Below, one piece after another: positions 34,478 to 43,650 of a stretch of DNA of 64,000 nucleotides. Position 1 is the first letter of the stretch, and every line of letters starts with the position of its first letter. A program made the translations under genes and the position numbers. The notes under the pieces were generated by a model, which did no database searches, had not been told where the DNA came from, and saw nothing but the letters and a program-made list of their open reading frames with translations. Where the stretch lies: positions 1-64,000 of the forward strand of contig NZ_JAHXZN010000003.1 of the NCBI RefSeq assembly GCF_019429485.1, given 5' to 3'. The stretch is from Sphingomonas citri (GTDB lineage: Bacteria; Pseudomonadota; Alphaproteobacteria; Sphingomonadales; Sphingomonadaceae).

Positions 34478-35791
34478 ATGCGCTCGCTGCGCCGCCCCGC
34501 GCTGGGCCTGCTCGGCCAGGTGGTGGCGATCCTGCTGCTGACGCTGGTGATCGAGTTCGGCGCCAGCACGCTGCTGTACGAGCGCGCCAGCCGCTTCGCG
34601 GTGCGCGACGACGAGGCCAACCGGCTCGCCGAGCATCTCGTCATCAGCCGCCGCCTGCTCGCCGAGCGCCCCGCCGCGCAGCGCGAGCGCATGGCCGCCG
34701 AGCTCACCACCGACCGCTACGCGCTGCGCTGGAGCGAGGCGCTGCCCGCCCCGCCGCCGATCGCGCCCGCGCTCGACGAGATGCAGCGGCAGGTGATCGA
34801 GTGGGAGCCGTCGCTCGCCGCGACCGATCTCCGGCTGCGCGTGCAGACTCCGGGTCGACGCTCGGTGGTGACCGGCGGCTTGCGGCTCGACGACGGCAGC
34901 TGGCTGTATTTCCGCACGCTCGAACCGGTCGCGACGATCAACCTCGCGTTCGAGCGGATCGCGCTGGCGATGGTGCCCGCGATCGCGCTGATGGTGCTGG
35001 GCGGGATCCTGCTGCGGCGCGTGCTGCTGCCGCTGCGCCGGCTCGCCGCGGCGGCCGAGCGCGTCGGCCACGGCGATGTCGTCCCGGTGGAAGAGGACGG
35101 GCCGGGCGAGGTGCGCCGCGTGATCGGCGCGTTCAACCGCATGCAGGATCGCATCCAGGCGCTGATCGCGGGGCGCACGCAGGCGTTGGCGGCGGTCGGG
35201 CACGACCTGCGCACGCCGCTGGCACGGCTCCATCTCCGCACCGAGTCGCTGCCGCAGCTCGAGGCGCGCGAGGCGATCGCGCACGACGTCGCCGAGATGG
35301 AGTCGATGATCACCTCGCTGCTCGCCTTCCTCGGCGGCGAGGCGGAGCCCGAGCCGCCCAGCGTCGTCGACCTGGCGGTGATGTGCGCCACCGTGATCGA
35401 CGACGCGCAGGATCGCGGCGCCGATGCCGAATATGAGGGCCCGGATCACTGCGAGTGGAGCGTGCGCCGGCTCGGCTTCAAGCGCGCGCTGGTCAACCTG
35501 GTGGAGAACGCGCTGCATTACGGCGAGCGCGCGCGTCTCACGCTGCTGCCCGGCGACGCCGCACTGACGATCCGCGTCGAGGACGACGGGCCGGGTATCC
35601 CCGACGATCAGCTCACGCGCGTGCTCGAGCCCTTCGTCCGGCTCGACCCGGCGCGCGGGCGCGACACGGTGGGGTTCGGGCTGGGACTGTCGATCGTCCA
35701 GCTCGCCGTCGCCGCGGAGGGCGGCACGCTGACCTTGTCCAATCGCGCGGAGGGCGGACTGCGCGCCGAGATCGTGCTGCCGCGGCGCTGA
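34478..35791 (+). CDS. EnvZ-type sensor histidine kinase
   Basis: 437 residues from the ATG at 34478; the open frame extends kilobases upstream over unrelated genes. It has two membrane segments (about 8-30 and 165-190) around a periplasmic sensor loop of about 130 residues, a HAMP domain, HisKA with AVGHDLRTPLARL (the phosphorylated His) and HATPase_c with NLVENALHYG, DDGPGIP and GFGLGLSIVQL. It probably phosphorylates the regulator encoded just before it. The periplasmic loop matches no sensor family that I recognise. Confidence 0.93.
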   Translation: MRSLRRPALGLLGQVVAILLLTLVIEFGASTLLYERASRFAVRDDEANRLAEHLVISRRLLAERPAAQRERMAAELTTDRYALRWSEALPAPPPIAPALDEMQRQVIEWEPSLAATDLRLRVQTPGRRSVVTGGLRLDDGSWLYFRTLEPVATINLAFERIALAMVPAIALMVLGGILLRRVLLPLRRLAAAAERVGHGDVVPVEEDGPGEVRRVIGAFNRMQDRIQALIAGRTQALAAVGHDLRTPLARLHLRTESLPQLEAREAIAHDVAEMESMITSLLAFLGGEAEPEPPSVVDLAVMCATVIDDAQDRGADAEYEGPDHCEWSVRRLGFKRALVNLVENALHYGERARLTLLPGDAALTIRVEDDGPGIPDDQLTRVLEPFVRLDPARGRDTVGFGLGLSIVQLAVAAEGGTLTLSNRAEGGLRAEIVLPRR

Positions 35792-36004
35792 GGCGCTCCG
35801 TGCCGGCCGGAAGCTGGGCATGGCCGCGCGAGCAACACAACGACACGCCTCGGTCGAACGCGGGACACCCGGTGGCGCTACTCCCTGGACGATTGCTCAT
35901 CAGGAGGTTGCCGCCGTGGACGACGCCAGCGGACGCGTGTTCAGTCGAGAGGTTGCGGCGTCTCGGCCGGCCTTCCTTCCCGCCCAGCGCCGGGTCGCGG
36001 CGTG

Positions 36005-37558
36005 ATGGCCAGCCTCGCGCAACGTACCACCGCGGCCGCCCGCCCCGGCGTCTCGGTCCCCGCGATCCGCTTCCTCGGGCGCGACCTCACCGCCTCGATC
36101 GTCGTCTTCCTCGTCGCCATGCCCTTGTGCATGGGGATCGCCATCGCCTCGGGCGTTCCGGCCGAGAAGGGCCTGATCACCGGCATCATCGGCGGCATCG
36201 TGGTCGGTGCGATCGCGGGTTCGCCGCTTCAGGTCAGCGGCCCCGCGGCGGGTCTGGCCGTGATCGTCTACGAGCTCGTGCGCGACCAGGGTATCGGCGC
36301 GCTCGGGCCTATCCTCATCCTCGCGGGGCTGGTCCAGTTCGTCGCCGGCGTGTTCCGGCTCGGCGGCTGGTTCAAGGCGATCTCGCCCGCGGTGGTGCAC
36401 GGCATGCTCGCGGGGATCGGCGTGCTGATCGTCGTGGGCCAGTTCCACGTGCTGTTCGATCACCGCCCGCTGCCGAGCGGGCTGCAGAACCTGGCGGCGG
36501 CGCCCGGCCGCCTGCTAGGGCTGTCGAGCAACCTGCAGGCGACCGAGTTCGCCTTCGCGATCGGCGTCGCGACGATCCTGGCGATGCTCGGCTGGGAGAA
36601 GTTCCGCCCGCGAGCGCTGCGGCTGCTGCCGGGTGCGCTGGTCGGCGTCGTGGTCGGCACCTTGCTATCGCTGACGCTGGGGCTCGAGGTCGCGCGCGTC
36701 CAGGTGCCCGCCTCGATCATGGGCGCGATCGCGCCGCCGAGCGCCTCGGCACTGGCGAGCTGGCTCAATCCCTCGATCCTCGCCGCTGCGCTGGCGATCG
36801 CCTTCATCGCCTCGGCCGAGACATTGCTGTCGGCCGCCGCGGTCGACAAGATGCACGACGGCGTTCGCACCGATTACAACAAGGAGCTGCGCGCGCAGGG
36901 CGTCGGCAACCTGTTGTGCGGGCTCGCCGGCGCGCTGCCGATGACCGGCGTGATCGTGCGCAGCTCGGCCAACGTCCAGGCGCAGGCGGCGACTCGCCTG
37001 TCGTCGATGCTGCATGGCGTGTGGATCCTGGGCTTCGTCGCCGCGCTGCCCTTCGTGCTCACCGCCATCCCGATGGCGGCGTTGGGCGCGGTGCTGGTGG
37101 TGACCGGGGTGCGGCTGGTGAGCGTCAAACACGCCACCCACCTGTTCCACGACTATGGCGCGCTGCCGGTCTTGATCTGGGCGGCCACCCTGGTGACCGT
37201 GGTGGCGACCGACCTGCTCACCGGCGTGCTGGTCGGCATCGGCCTGACCATGCTCGAGCTGGTGCCGCACCTGCGCCGCCTGCGGCTCAAGGTGTTCGAG
37301 GCGAGCGACGGCGAGTCGCACGCGATCACGCTCGACGGCACCGCAACCTTCGTCACGCTGCCGAAGCTGTCGGAGACGCTTGATCGCGTGCCCGCCGGCA
37401 CCAACGTGCGGATCGACGCCACGCGGCTCGACGCGGTCGATCACACCAGCGCCGAGATGCTGCGCGACTGGTTCCAGCGCCGCCGCGCCGCCGGGACGAC
37501 GGTGGAGATCACCGGGGCGCGTGGCAGGATCGCCACACTCGCGGAGCATCGTCACTGA
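36005..37558 (+). CDS. SulP-family inorganic anion transporter with STAS domain
   Basis: 517 residues from the ATG at 36005 (a GTG precedes it directly). The membrane domain (about 20-420) has the SulP signatures DLTASIVVFLVAMPLCMGIAIASG, GSPLQVSGPAAGLAVIV and a late segment with AETLLSAAAVDKM and TGVIVRSSANVQAQA. A C-terminal STAS domain is at about 430-510. SulP proteins transport sulfate, bicarbonate, chloride or other anions; the PLCMGIAIASG variant is frequent in bicarbonate-type members. No carbonic anhydrase gene is next to it. The 210-bp gap before it probably holds its promoter. Confidence 0.92.
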   Translation: MASLAQRTTAAARPGVSVPAIRFLGRDLTASIVVFLVAMPLCMGIAIASGVPAEKGLITGIIGGIVVGAIAGSPLQVSGPAAGLAVIVYELVRDQGIGALGPILILAGLVQFVAGVFRLGGWFKAISPAVVHGMLAGIGVLIVVGQFHVLFDHRPLPSGLQNLAAAPGRLLGLSSNLQATEFAFAIGVATILAMLGWEKFRPRALRLLPGALVGVVVGTLLSLTLGLEVARVQVPASIMGAIAPPSASALASWLNPSILAAALAIAFIASAETLLSAAAVDKMHDGVRTDYNKELRAQGVGNLLCGLAGALPMTGVIVRSSANVQAQAATRLSSMLHGVWILGFVAALPFVLTAIPMAALGAVLVVTGVRLVSVKHATHLFHDYGALPVLIWAATLVTVVATDLLTGVLVGIGLTMLELVPHLRRLRLKVFEASDGESHAITLDGTATFVTLPKLSETLDRVPAGTNVRIDATRLDAVDHTSAEMLRDWFQRRRAAGTTVEITGARGRIATLAEHRH

Positions 37559-37618
37559 GCAGGTGCAGCAGCAACTTTTGACATCAAGCGGAAATAATAG
37601 AGCAACATAGCCTGAATA

Positions 37619-37654
37619 CGTCGGGAGGGTGGCTTAGCGGCTGCCCTCCCGACG
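37619..37654. terminator. Strong GC hairpin between SulP and porin genes
   Basis: An 11-bp perfect stem CGTCGGGAGGG / CCCTCCCGACG encloses a 14-base loop. There is no T run, so it is a factor-independent terminator only in part; it could instead protect the 3' end of the sulP mRNA or the 5' end of the porin mRNA that starts 70 bp later. Confidence 0.45.
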
Positions 37655-37725
37655 CCTTCGTGGGTACCGGGGGAGAGCGAGCCCGGGTCACGAGCAGGAG
37701 GAGCCTCTGCCACAAGGGAGGTTCC

Positions 37726-38574
37726 ATGAACTACACGCTTCGTCTCGCCGCGGCGCTCGCCGCCGGCCTCGCCGTTCCCGCCGCCGCGCAGGACACCGCG
37801 CCGCCCAAGCCCATCACCGTCTCCGGTTCGGTCGGCCTCGTCAGCGACTATCGCTTCCGCGGCGTGTCACAGTCCGATGAGAATCTAGCGGTGCAGGGCG
37901 GCTTCACCATCGCGCACGAGAGCGGCGTCTACATCGGCACTTGGGGCTCGAACCTGGCGGGCTGGGGCACGTTCGGCGGCGCCAACATGGAGCTCGATCT
38001 GATCGCGGGCTACAAATTTCCGGTAGGCGGCGGCACGCTCGACGTCGGCGCGACCTGGTACATGTATCCGGGCGGCTTCGACAACACCGACTTCATCGAG
38101 CCTTACGCCAAGCTGTCGGGCACGCTCGGCCCCGCCTCGCTGACCGCCGGTGTCGCTTATGCGCCCAAGCAGGAAGCGCTCGGCTCCTGGTATCTCAACG
38201 GCACCTCGGCGGCGAACGGCGTGTACGATCGTCCGGGAGACAAGAACGACAACCTCTATGTCTGGGGCGACGTCGCGGCGGCGATCCCCGACACCGGGCT
38301 GACCGCCAAGGCGCATATCGGCGCCTCCAAGGGCAACAAGGGCCTCGGGCCGTTCGCCACCAGCGTCGCGCCGACCGGCGAATATGTCGACTGGATGCTC
38401 GGCGCCGACTATGCGATCCCGACCACGCCGCTGACCTTGGGCGTCGCCTATATTGACACCAACATCTCCGAGCGCGAGGCGGCCTATCTCCAGCCGAGCT
38501 TCAGCAAGGGGCAGGACGGCACTGGCACGATCGCGGGCAGCACCGTGGTGGTATCGCTGACGGCGGCGTTCTGA
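37726..38574 (+). CDS. TorF-family putative porin
   Basis: 282 residues from the ATG at 37726, with GGGAGG nearby. A signal peptide (1-20, VPAAAQ) is followed by a beta-rich protein with alternating aromatic residues and the family N-terminal segment SGSVGLVSDYRFRGVSQSDENLAVQGGF. The C-terminal residue is Phe (LTAAF), as in outer-membrane barrels. The family (TIGR02001) is found in many alpha- and gammaproteobacteria as a probable porin; its substrate is unknown. Confidence 0.9.
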   Translation: MNYTLRLAAALAAGLAVPAAAQDTAPPKPITVSGSVGLVSDYRFRGVSQSDENLAVQGGFTIAHESGVYIGTWGSNLAGWGTFGGANMELDLIAGYKFPVGGGTLDVGATWYMYPGGFDNTDFIEPYAKLSGTLGPASLTAGVAYAPKQEALGSWYLNGTSAANGVYDRPGDKNDNLYVWGDVAAAIPDTGLTAKAHIGASKGNKGLGPFATSVAPTGEYVDWMLGADYAIPTTPLTLGVAYIDTNISEREAAYLQPSFSKGQDGTGTIAGSTVVVSLTAAF

Positions 38575-38600
38575 GACCGAGAGCGTATTTTAACTGAGGG

Positions 38601-38695
38601 TGTCATCCTGAACTAGCTTCAGGATCCACCGGCGCGCGCACTCGGATCATGAGGCGCTCGCTGCACCGTGGATCCTGAGGCGAGATCGGGATGAC
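38601..38695. repeat. REP-like intergenic inverted repeat, copy 3
   Basis: The arm TGTCATCCTGAACTAGCTTC begins at 38601 and continues to GGATCCAC; its partner GTGGATCCTGAGGCGAGATC begins at 38669 and ends with GGGATGAC. Together they form the same head-to-head GTCATCC...GGATCCAC unit seen before ribH, with more divergence inside the arms. It lies between the porin gene and the thioredoxin operon. Confidence 0.7.
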
Positions 38696-38850
38696 GCAGG
38701 ATATGGATCAGGCGTGTCGCTGCCGTCCGACCGACCCTCGCGCTCGCCGCGGCCCAGCAAGCGTCGCTGGCGGCGCCCCAGATGTTCCAGGGGGTTTGTA
38801 TCCCCTCTCGCCTTCCCACATAAGGGCCCCAGCAATCGCAGGAGCGCCCC

Positions 38851-39762
38851 TTGGCCACGCTAGGAATGTCACCGGCAGAGAAGGAGGCCGTGCAGCGCTT
38901 CCGGTCCGAGGTCGTCGAACCCTCGATGACCCACCTCGTCATCATCGATTTCTGGGCCGAGTGGTGCGGGCCGTGCAAGGCGTTGGGACCGGTGCTGGAG
39001 AAGGTCGCCGCCGATTACGCTGACAAGGGCGTGGTGCTGGTCAAGGTCGATACCGACAAGGATCAGTTCATCGCCGCGCAGTTCCAGGTCCGCTCGATCC
39101 CGACCGTCTACGCGATGTTCCAGGGGCAGCTCGTCGCCGATCTGACAAGCGCTCGCACCGAGTCGCAGCTGCGCACCATTCTCGACCAGCTGCTGCGCCA
39201 GCTGCCGATCTCTGGCGAGGCGCAGGAGCAGGAGGCCGAGCTCGAGCCGCTGGTCGCCATGGGCGAGCAGGTGCTGGCCGAGGGTGATGCGGCGCGCGCG
39301 CTGTCGATCTTCGACCAGCTCGCCGACATGGCACCTGACCATCCCGGCGTGCTGTCCGGCCGGATCCGCGCGCTGGTCGCGGCGGGGCAGGTAGACGAGG
39401 CCGACGCCGCCATCGCCGCGCTGCCCGAAGAGGTGGCGGCACTGCCCGACATGGCGCGCGCGCGCTCGGCGCTGGCGCTGGCACGCTCCGCGCCGGCGGT
39501 GGATGATCTCGCCCCGCTGGAGGCGGCGGTGGCGGCCGACCCGGACGACCTCCAGGCGCGCTACGACCTCGCCAACGCCCGCATGGCCGCGGGCAACCGC
39601 GACGCCGCGGCGGAGGGCTTCCTCTCGATCGTCGCGCGCGAGCGTGACTGGAACGAGGGCGCCGCGCGCCAGCAGCTGCTCAAATTGTTCGAGGTGGTCG
39701 GGCTCGAGGATCCCTGGGTCGCGGCGCAGCGGCGCAAGCTGTCGGCGACGCTGTTCGGATGA
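38851..39762 (+). CDS. Thioredoxin-TPR fusion protein (CnoX/YbbN-like)
   Basis: 303 residues. The thioredoxin domain (about 10-120) has the redox motif WAEWCGPCKALG, and TPR-like helical repeats fill residues 135-300 (LGEQVLAEGDAARALSIFDQLADMAP, LQARYDLANARMAAGNRDAAAEGFLSIV). CnoX proteins protect unfolded or oxidised proteins and hand them to GroEL; this copy keeps both redox cysteines, like the Caulobacter form. The TTG at 38851 is preferred because AGGAG lies 6 bp upstream; the next in-frame ATG at 38866 is badly spaced. It overlaps the Lon-N gene by 4 bp. Confidence 0.88.
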   Translation: MATLGMSPAEKEAVQRFRSEVVEPSMTHLVIIDFWAEWCGPCKALGPVLEKVAADYADKGVVLVKVDTDKDQFIAAQFQVRSIPTVYAMFQGQLVADLTSARTESQLRTILDQLLRQLPISGEAQEQEAELEPLVAMGEQVLAEGDAARALSIFDQLADMAPDHPGVLSGRIRALVAAGQVDEADAAIAALPEEVAALPDMARARSALALARSAPAVDDLAPLEAAVAADPDDLQARYDLANARMAAGNRDAAAEGFLSIVARERDWNEGAARQQLLKLFEVVGLEDPWVAAQRRKLSATLFG

Positions 39763-40382
39763 GCGAGACGACGCGGCTCTCGATCTTTCCGCTGCCAGGC
39801 GCGCTGCTATTCCCGCAGCTGCACCTGCCGTTGCATATCTTCGAGCCGCGCTACCGTGCGATGGTGTCCGACGCGATGGCGCGCGACCGCCGCATCGCGA
39901 TGATCCAGCCGCGCCCGGACAGCGAGGATCGCGGCAAGCCCGGGCTGTTCGAGGTCGGCTGCGTCGGCCGCATCGCCGAGGTGGAGGCGCTCGAGGACGG
40001 GCGTTACAACCTGATCCTGCAAGGCCTCGCGCTGTTCCGCCTGGTGCGCGAGATCGAGGTGACGACGCCGTTCCGCCAGATCGAGGCGGAGCTGCTGCCG
40101 TCGCCGCCTGACGAGACGCTGTCGCTTGGCGCGCGCTCCTCGCTCGAGCTGGAGGCGCGACGATTCGCCGCGGTGCAGGGCTATGCGGTCGACTGGAAGG
40201 CGGTAGGCCGGCTCGACGACACCAGCCTGGTCAACGGCATCGCGCAGATCGCGCCGTTCGACGTGGCGGCCAAACAGGCGTTGCTCGAGGCCGACGGCAT
40301 CGCCGATCGCGCCGAGCTGCTGGTGCAGCTGATGCAGTTCTTTGGCCGTCACGACGGTGAGGACCGGGTGACGCTGCAGTGA
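39759..40382 (+). CDS. LON peptidase substrate-binding domain protein
   Basis: 207 residues made only of the N-terminal substrate-binding domain of Lon (IFPLPGALLFPQLHLPLHIFEPRYRAMV, GRIAEVEALEDGRYNLILQGLALFRLV), with no ATPase or protease part. Stand-alone Lon-N proteins are widespread and may act as chaperone-like binders. It overlaps the thioredoxin gene and the Trm112 gene by 4 bp each (ATGA and GTGA), so all three form one operon. Confidence 0.9.
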   Translation: MSETTRLSIFPLPGALLFPQLHLPLHIFEPRYRAMVSDAMARDRRIAMIQPRPDSEDRGKPGLFEVGCVGRIAEVEALEDGRYNLILQGLALFRLVREIEVTTPFRQIEAELLPSPPDETLSLGARSSLELEARRFAAVQGYAVDWKAVGRLDDTSLVNGIAQIAPFDVAAKQALLEADGIADRAELLVQLMQFFGRHDGEDRVTLQ

Positions 40383-40576
40383 GCGACGCGGTGCCGCCGA
40401 TCCTCGATCCCTGGCTGCTGGCGCGACTGGTGTGCCCGGCGACGCGCACGCCGCTGCGCTACGATGCGGTGCGCGGGTTGCTGGTGTCGGACGCGGCGCG
40501 GCGCGGCTATCCGGTGCGCGACGGCGTGCCGGTGCTGCTGGTCGAGGCGGCGGTGCCGCTCGACGACGCGGAGTAG
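40379..40576 (+). CDS. Trm112-family zinc-ribbon-like protein
   Basis: 65 residues from a GTG at 40379. The Trm112 signature is DPWLLARLVCPATRTPLRYDAVRGLLVSDAARRGYPVRDGVPVLL. Only one cysteine (Cys19) remains of the zinc-binding set, as in many bacterial members. Bacterial Trm112 proteins activate methyltransferases. It ends the thioredoxin/Lon-N operon. Confidence 0.88.
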   Translation: MSDAVPPILDPWLLARLVCPATRTPLRYDAVRGLLVSDAARRGYPVRDGVPVLLVEAAVPLDDAE

Positions 40577-40988
40577 ATCACCGGAACGGGTTGACCCGTT
40601 CTGGCGAAGTGCTACCCGCTAACTCGTGACTTGATCCTGCTATGTCCGCGTGATGCCGCCTAGTATCGGCGCTGACCCAGATCGGTGATCAAGTATAGGT
40701 CGGCTTTCCTTTCGCTAGCTAATATGCCGTAAACGGCATGTGCTCAGCACGTTCGTCAGCTTCTGCTTCATCGATGCTACCGGATAGCGTCTCATCGATG
40801 GGGCAGGAAAGAAGATCGGACGTGATGACGACCCGCAGCGAAGCGCCCATGATCGGTCGCACGCCAGGCCATCGCGCGGGACGTCGGTGCGCTGCTCCCT
40901 TGCTCGGGAGTGGCGCGGCGACGCGTGCGCTTTGTTCGGCTCCCGCAGGGCCGAGGCGAGATGGTGTCTGGACGAGGATCTGACCGGT
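40577..40988. promoter_or_regulatory. Gap before the chemosensory cluster, with two dyads
   Basis: About 410 bp without a convincing gene. A hairpin at 40581-40604 (CCGGAACGGG, TTGA, CCCGTTCTGG, one mismatch) is the likely end of the upstream operon. A perfect palindrome, ATGCCGT-AA-ACGGCAT at 40724-40739, is a candidate operator. The promoter of the chemosensory operon should lie in this stretch, but no consensus -35/-10 or sigma-54 site could be assigned with confidence. Confidence 0.5.
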
Positions 40989-41300
40989 ATGACCACCGCG
41001 ATCGTGGCGGAGCGCGGCTTCTCGCTCGCGACCATCGACCGGCTCGCCGCCGCCCTGCGCGAGGCGCTCGCCCGGGGAGATTCGATACAGCTCGACCTCA
41101 CCCATGTCGCCGCCCCCGATCTCGCGCTGCTCCAGCTCGTCGAGGCGGCGCGGCGGCAGGCGTCACGCGACGGCGTCGACGTCGCGTTGGCCGCGCCCGC
41201 TGGCGCCGGTCTGGCGAGGGCGCTGGAGCGCGCCGGCTTCATCAAGGGCTTCGACGCCACCGACCATGATTTCTGGTTTCACGGAGACCCGCCGCGATGA
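40989..41300 (+). CDS. STAS-domain protein at the head of the chemosensory operon
   Basis: 103 residues from the ATG at 40989. The protein is a single STAS/MlaB-like domain: LATIDRLAAALREALARGDSIQLDLTHVAAPDLALLQLVEAARRQASRDG is its core region by description, with the conserved position of the phosphorylatable Ser/Thr of anti-sigma antagonists occupied by Ala/Pro (VAAPDLAL). It overlaps cheY by 4 bp. STAS proteins at the front of che operons are seen in other alphaproteobacteria and spirochaetes; the partner is unknown. Confidence 0.78.
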   Translation: MTTAIVAERGFSLATIDRLAAALREALARGDSIQLDLTHVAAPDLALLQLVEAARRQASRDGVDVALAAPAGAGLARALERAGFIKGFDATDHDFWFHGDPPR

Positions 41301-41665
41301 GTGCCTCGATCCTGACCGTCGACGATAGCGCGAGCCTGCGCATGGCGATCCGCATCGCCCTGACGGGGGCGGGCTATACGGTGACCGAGGCGTGCGACGG
41401 CGCGGACGGACTGGCCAGGGCGACGGCGACCCGCTTCGACCTGATCGTCACCGATCTCAACATGCCGAACATGGACGGGCTGAGCATGATCCGCGCGCTG
41501 CGCGAGCAGCCCGCCCAGGCGGGCGTACCGATCATCTTCCTCAGCACCGAGTCGGACGCGGAGGTGAAGGCGCAGGCGAAGGCCGCCGGCGCGACGGGCT
41601 GGCTGGTCAAGCCGTTCGAGCCCGAGCAGCTGATCCGAGTGGTGCAGAAGGTGCTGGGGCGGTGA
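41297..41665 (+). CDS. cheY: Chemotaxis response regulator CheY
   Basis: 122 residues, a single receiver domain: the acidic pair Asp9-Asp10 (LTVDDSAS), phosphoacceptor Asp54 or neighbour in VTDLNMPNMDG, Thr in LSTESD and Lys in LVKPFEP. It sits between the STAS gene and cheA with 4-bp overlaps on both sides. The output may be the flagellar switch or a phosphate sink; a CheZ phosphatase is not seen here. Confidence 0.93.
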   Translation: MSASILTVDDSASLRMAIRIALTGAGYTVTEACDGADGLARATATRFDLIVTDLNMPNMDGLSMIRALREQPAQAGVPIIFLSTESDAEVKAQAKAAGATGWLVKPFEPEQLIRVVQKVLGR

Positions 41666-43650
41666 GCATCGAAGATCCCACCGCCGCCTTCCGGGTGGAG
41701 GCGCGCGAGCTGCTCGATCAGGTCGAGCAGGCGTTGCTCGACCTCACTCACCGGCTGGACGATCCCGCGCTGATCGACTCGGTGTTCCGCGGGCTGCACA
41801 CGCTCAAGGGCTCTGGTGCGATGTTCGGCTTCGACGCGCTCGCCGCCTTCACCCACCATATCGAGAGCGCGTTCGACCGGGTGCGCAAGGGTCGCGCCCG
41901 TGCCACGCTCGAGCTGGTCGCCACCGCGCTCGCCGCGCGCGACCACATGCGTGCGCTGGTGGAGGGCGACGCCGTCCCGCAGGACGGAGCGGCGATCCTG
42001 GTCCGGCTCGCCGCCGCGGTCGACGCTCCCCGAACCGAGCCTGCCGCGCCGCCGCGATCCGCGGGGCGAGAGGCAGCTACCTCCGGCTGGCGATTGTCGT
42101 TCCGGCTGCCCCGGGCGGCGCTGGCGCACGGCACCAACGCGCTCGCGCTGCTCGACGAGCTGCGCGCGCTCGGCGACTGCACCCTGGTGGCGCGGCGCGA
42201 CATGATCCCGCCGCTCGACCAGCTCGCCGAGCGCGACTGCCTGATCGCCTGGGACGCCGAGCTGCGCGGCGCCGTGCCGCGCGCCGCGATCGACGACGTG
42301 TTCCTCTTCGTGCTCGACGATATGGAGCTGAGCGTGACGCCGCTCGCGTCAGCCGAGGCGCCCACCACCGCGACCGAGGTGACGCCGGTACTAGAAGCGG
42401 CGCGCGAGCACGAGCGATCCGCGGCCGACCAGCCCGCGCCCGACACGTCCGGCGAGCGCCGCGCCCGCGTCGCGCAGGGCGAGCTGGTCCGCGTGCCCGC
42501 GGCGCGGCTCGATACGTTGATGGACCGTGTCGGCGAGCTGGTGATCGCACAGAGTCGGCTGAGCCAGCTCGCCGGCGACCGCCACGACCTGCTGCTGCGC
42601 TCGGTCGCGGAGGAGATCGAGCGGCTCGCCGGCGAGCTGCGCGACACGATGATGGTGCTGCGGATGGTGCCGGTAGCGAGCCTGTTCGGTCGCTTCCGCC
42701 GGCTGGTGCACGATCTCGCGCGTGAGACCGGCAAGGCGATCGCGCTCGAGACGGCGGGCGAGTCGACCGAGATCGACAAGAGCGTGGGTGAGCGGCTGTT
42801 CGACCCGCTCGTCCATATCGTTCGCAACGCCTGCGATCACGGGCTGGAGCCGCCGGACGAGCGGATCGCGTTCGGCAAGGGCGCGACCGGCACGATCCGG
42901 CTGGCGGCGCACCAGGCGGGCGGCGCGGCGGTGATCACGATCAGCGACGACGGTCGCGGCGTCAGCCGAGCGCGCGTGCGCGCCAAGGCCGAGGCGAGTG
43001 GGCTGGTCGCGCCCGGCGAGGTGCTCAGCGACGCGGCATTGCTCGCGCTGATCTTCCATCCCGGTTTCTCCACCGCCGCGGCAGTGACGAACCTTTCCGG
43101 ACGCGGTGTCGGCATGGACGTGGTCAAGCGCGAGATCGAGCGGCTGCGCGGCACGATCGAGCTGGTAAGCACGGAGGGCGCCGGCACCTCGATCACGCTG
43201 CGCATCCCGCTGACGCTGGCGATCATCGACGGGCTGCTCGTCCGCGTCGGCACGGCGTGCTATGTCATCCCCCTCGCGGCGGTAGAGGAGTGCCTCGAGC
43301 TCTCCGCCGAGGAGGACCGCCGGTCGCTCGGCCGCAGTCTGATCACGCTGCGCGACCGGCTCGTGCCGTTCCTGCGGTTGCGCGAGCTGTTCGCCAGCGA
43401 CGCTCCACCCGATGCCTTTCAGAAGATCGTGGTGGTCGCGACCGGGCGCGAGCCCGTCGGGCTGGTGGTCGATCAGATCGTCGGCAGTCATCAGACGGTG
43501 GTGAAGGCGCTCTCGCCGTTCCACCGCGGCATCGGCTCGTTTTCGGGCGCTACCATACTGGGCGACGGTGGCGTGGCGCTGATCCTCGATGTCGCGCAAC
43601 TGGTCGCGCTCGGACAGCAGATTGAGGCGGCGATGGAGCAGGCGGCATGA
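41662..43650 (+). CDS. cheA: Chemotaxis histidine kinase CheA
   Basis: 662 residues from the GTG at 41662, which overlaps the cheY stop. The order is HPt with the phosphorylated His46 (LHTLKGSGAMFGF), a middle segment (about 125-245) that is probably the P2-like regulator-binding region, a dimerisation helix pair (LDTLMDRVGELVIAQSRL), the ATPase (HIVRNACDHGLE, SDDGRGV, GRGVGMDVVK) and a C-terminal CheW-like domain. It is the kinase of the cluster and is expected to form arrays with CheW and the receptors encoded next to it. Confidence 0.95.
   Translation: MSIEDPTAAFRVEARELLDQVEQALLDLTHRLDDPALIDSVFRGLHTLKGSGAMFGFDALAAFTHHIESAFDRVRKGRARATLELVATALAARDHMRALVEGDAVPQDGAAILVRLAAAVDAPRTEPAAPPRSAGREAATSGWRLSFRLPRAALAHGTNALALLDELRALGDCTLVARRDMIPPLDQLAERDCLIAWDAELRGAVPRAAIDDVFLFVLDDMELSVTPLASAEAPTTATEVTPVLEAAREHERSAADQPAPDTSGERRARVAQGELVRVPAARLDTLMDRVGELVIAQSRLSQLAGDRHDLLLRSVAEEIERLAGELRDTMMVLRMVPVASLFGRFRRLVHDLARETGKAIALETAGESTEIDKSVGERLFDPLVHIVRNACDHGLEPPDERIAFGKGATGTIRLAAHQAGGAAVITISDDGRGVSRARVRAKAEASGLVAPGEVLSDAALLALIFHPGFSTAAAVTNLSGRGVGMDVVKREIERLRGTIELVSTEGAGTSITLRIPLTLAIIDGLLVRVGTACYVIPLAAVEECLELSAEEDRRSLGRSLITLRDRLVPFLRLRELFASDAPPDAFQKIVVVATGREPVGLVVDQIVGSHQTVVKALSPFHRGIGSFSGATILGDGGVALILDVAQLVALGQQIEAAMEQAA

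Noticed and set aside
40738..40983. An 81-codon frame before the STAS gene
   Set aside because: No motif and no ribosome binding site; it starts inside the palindrome and looks like noncoding sequence.
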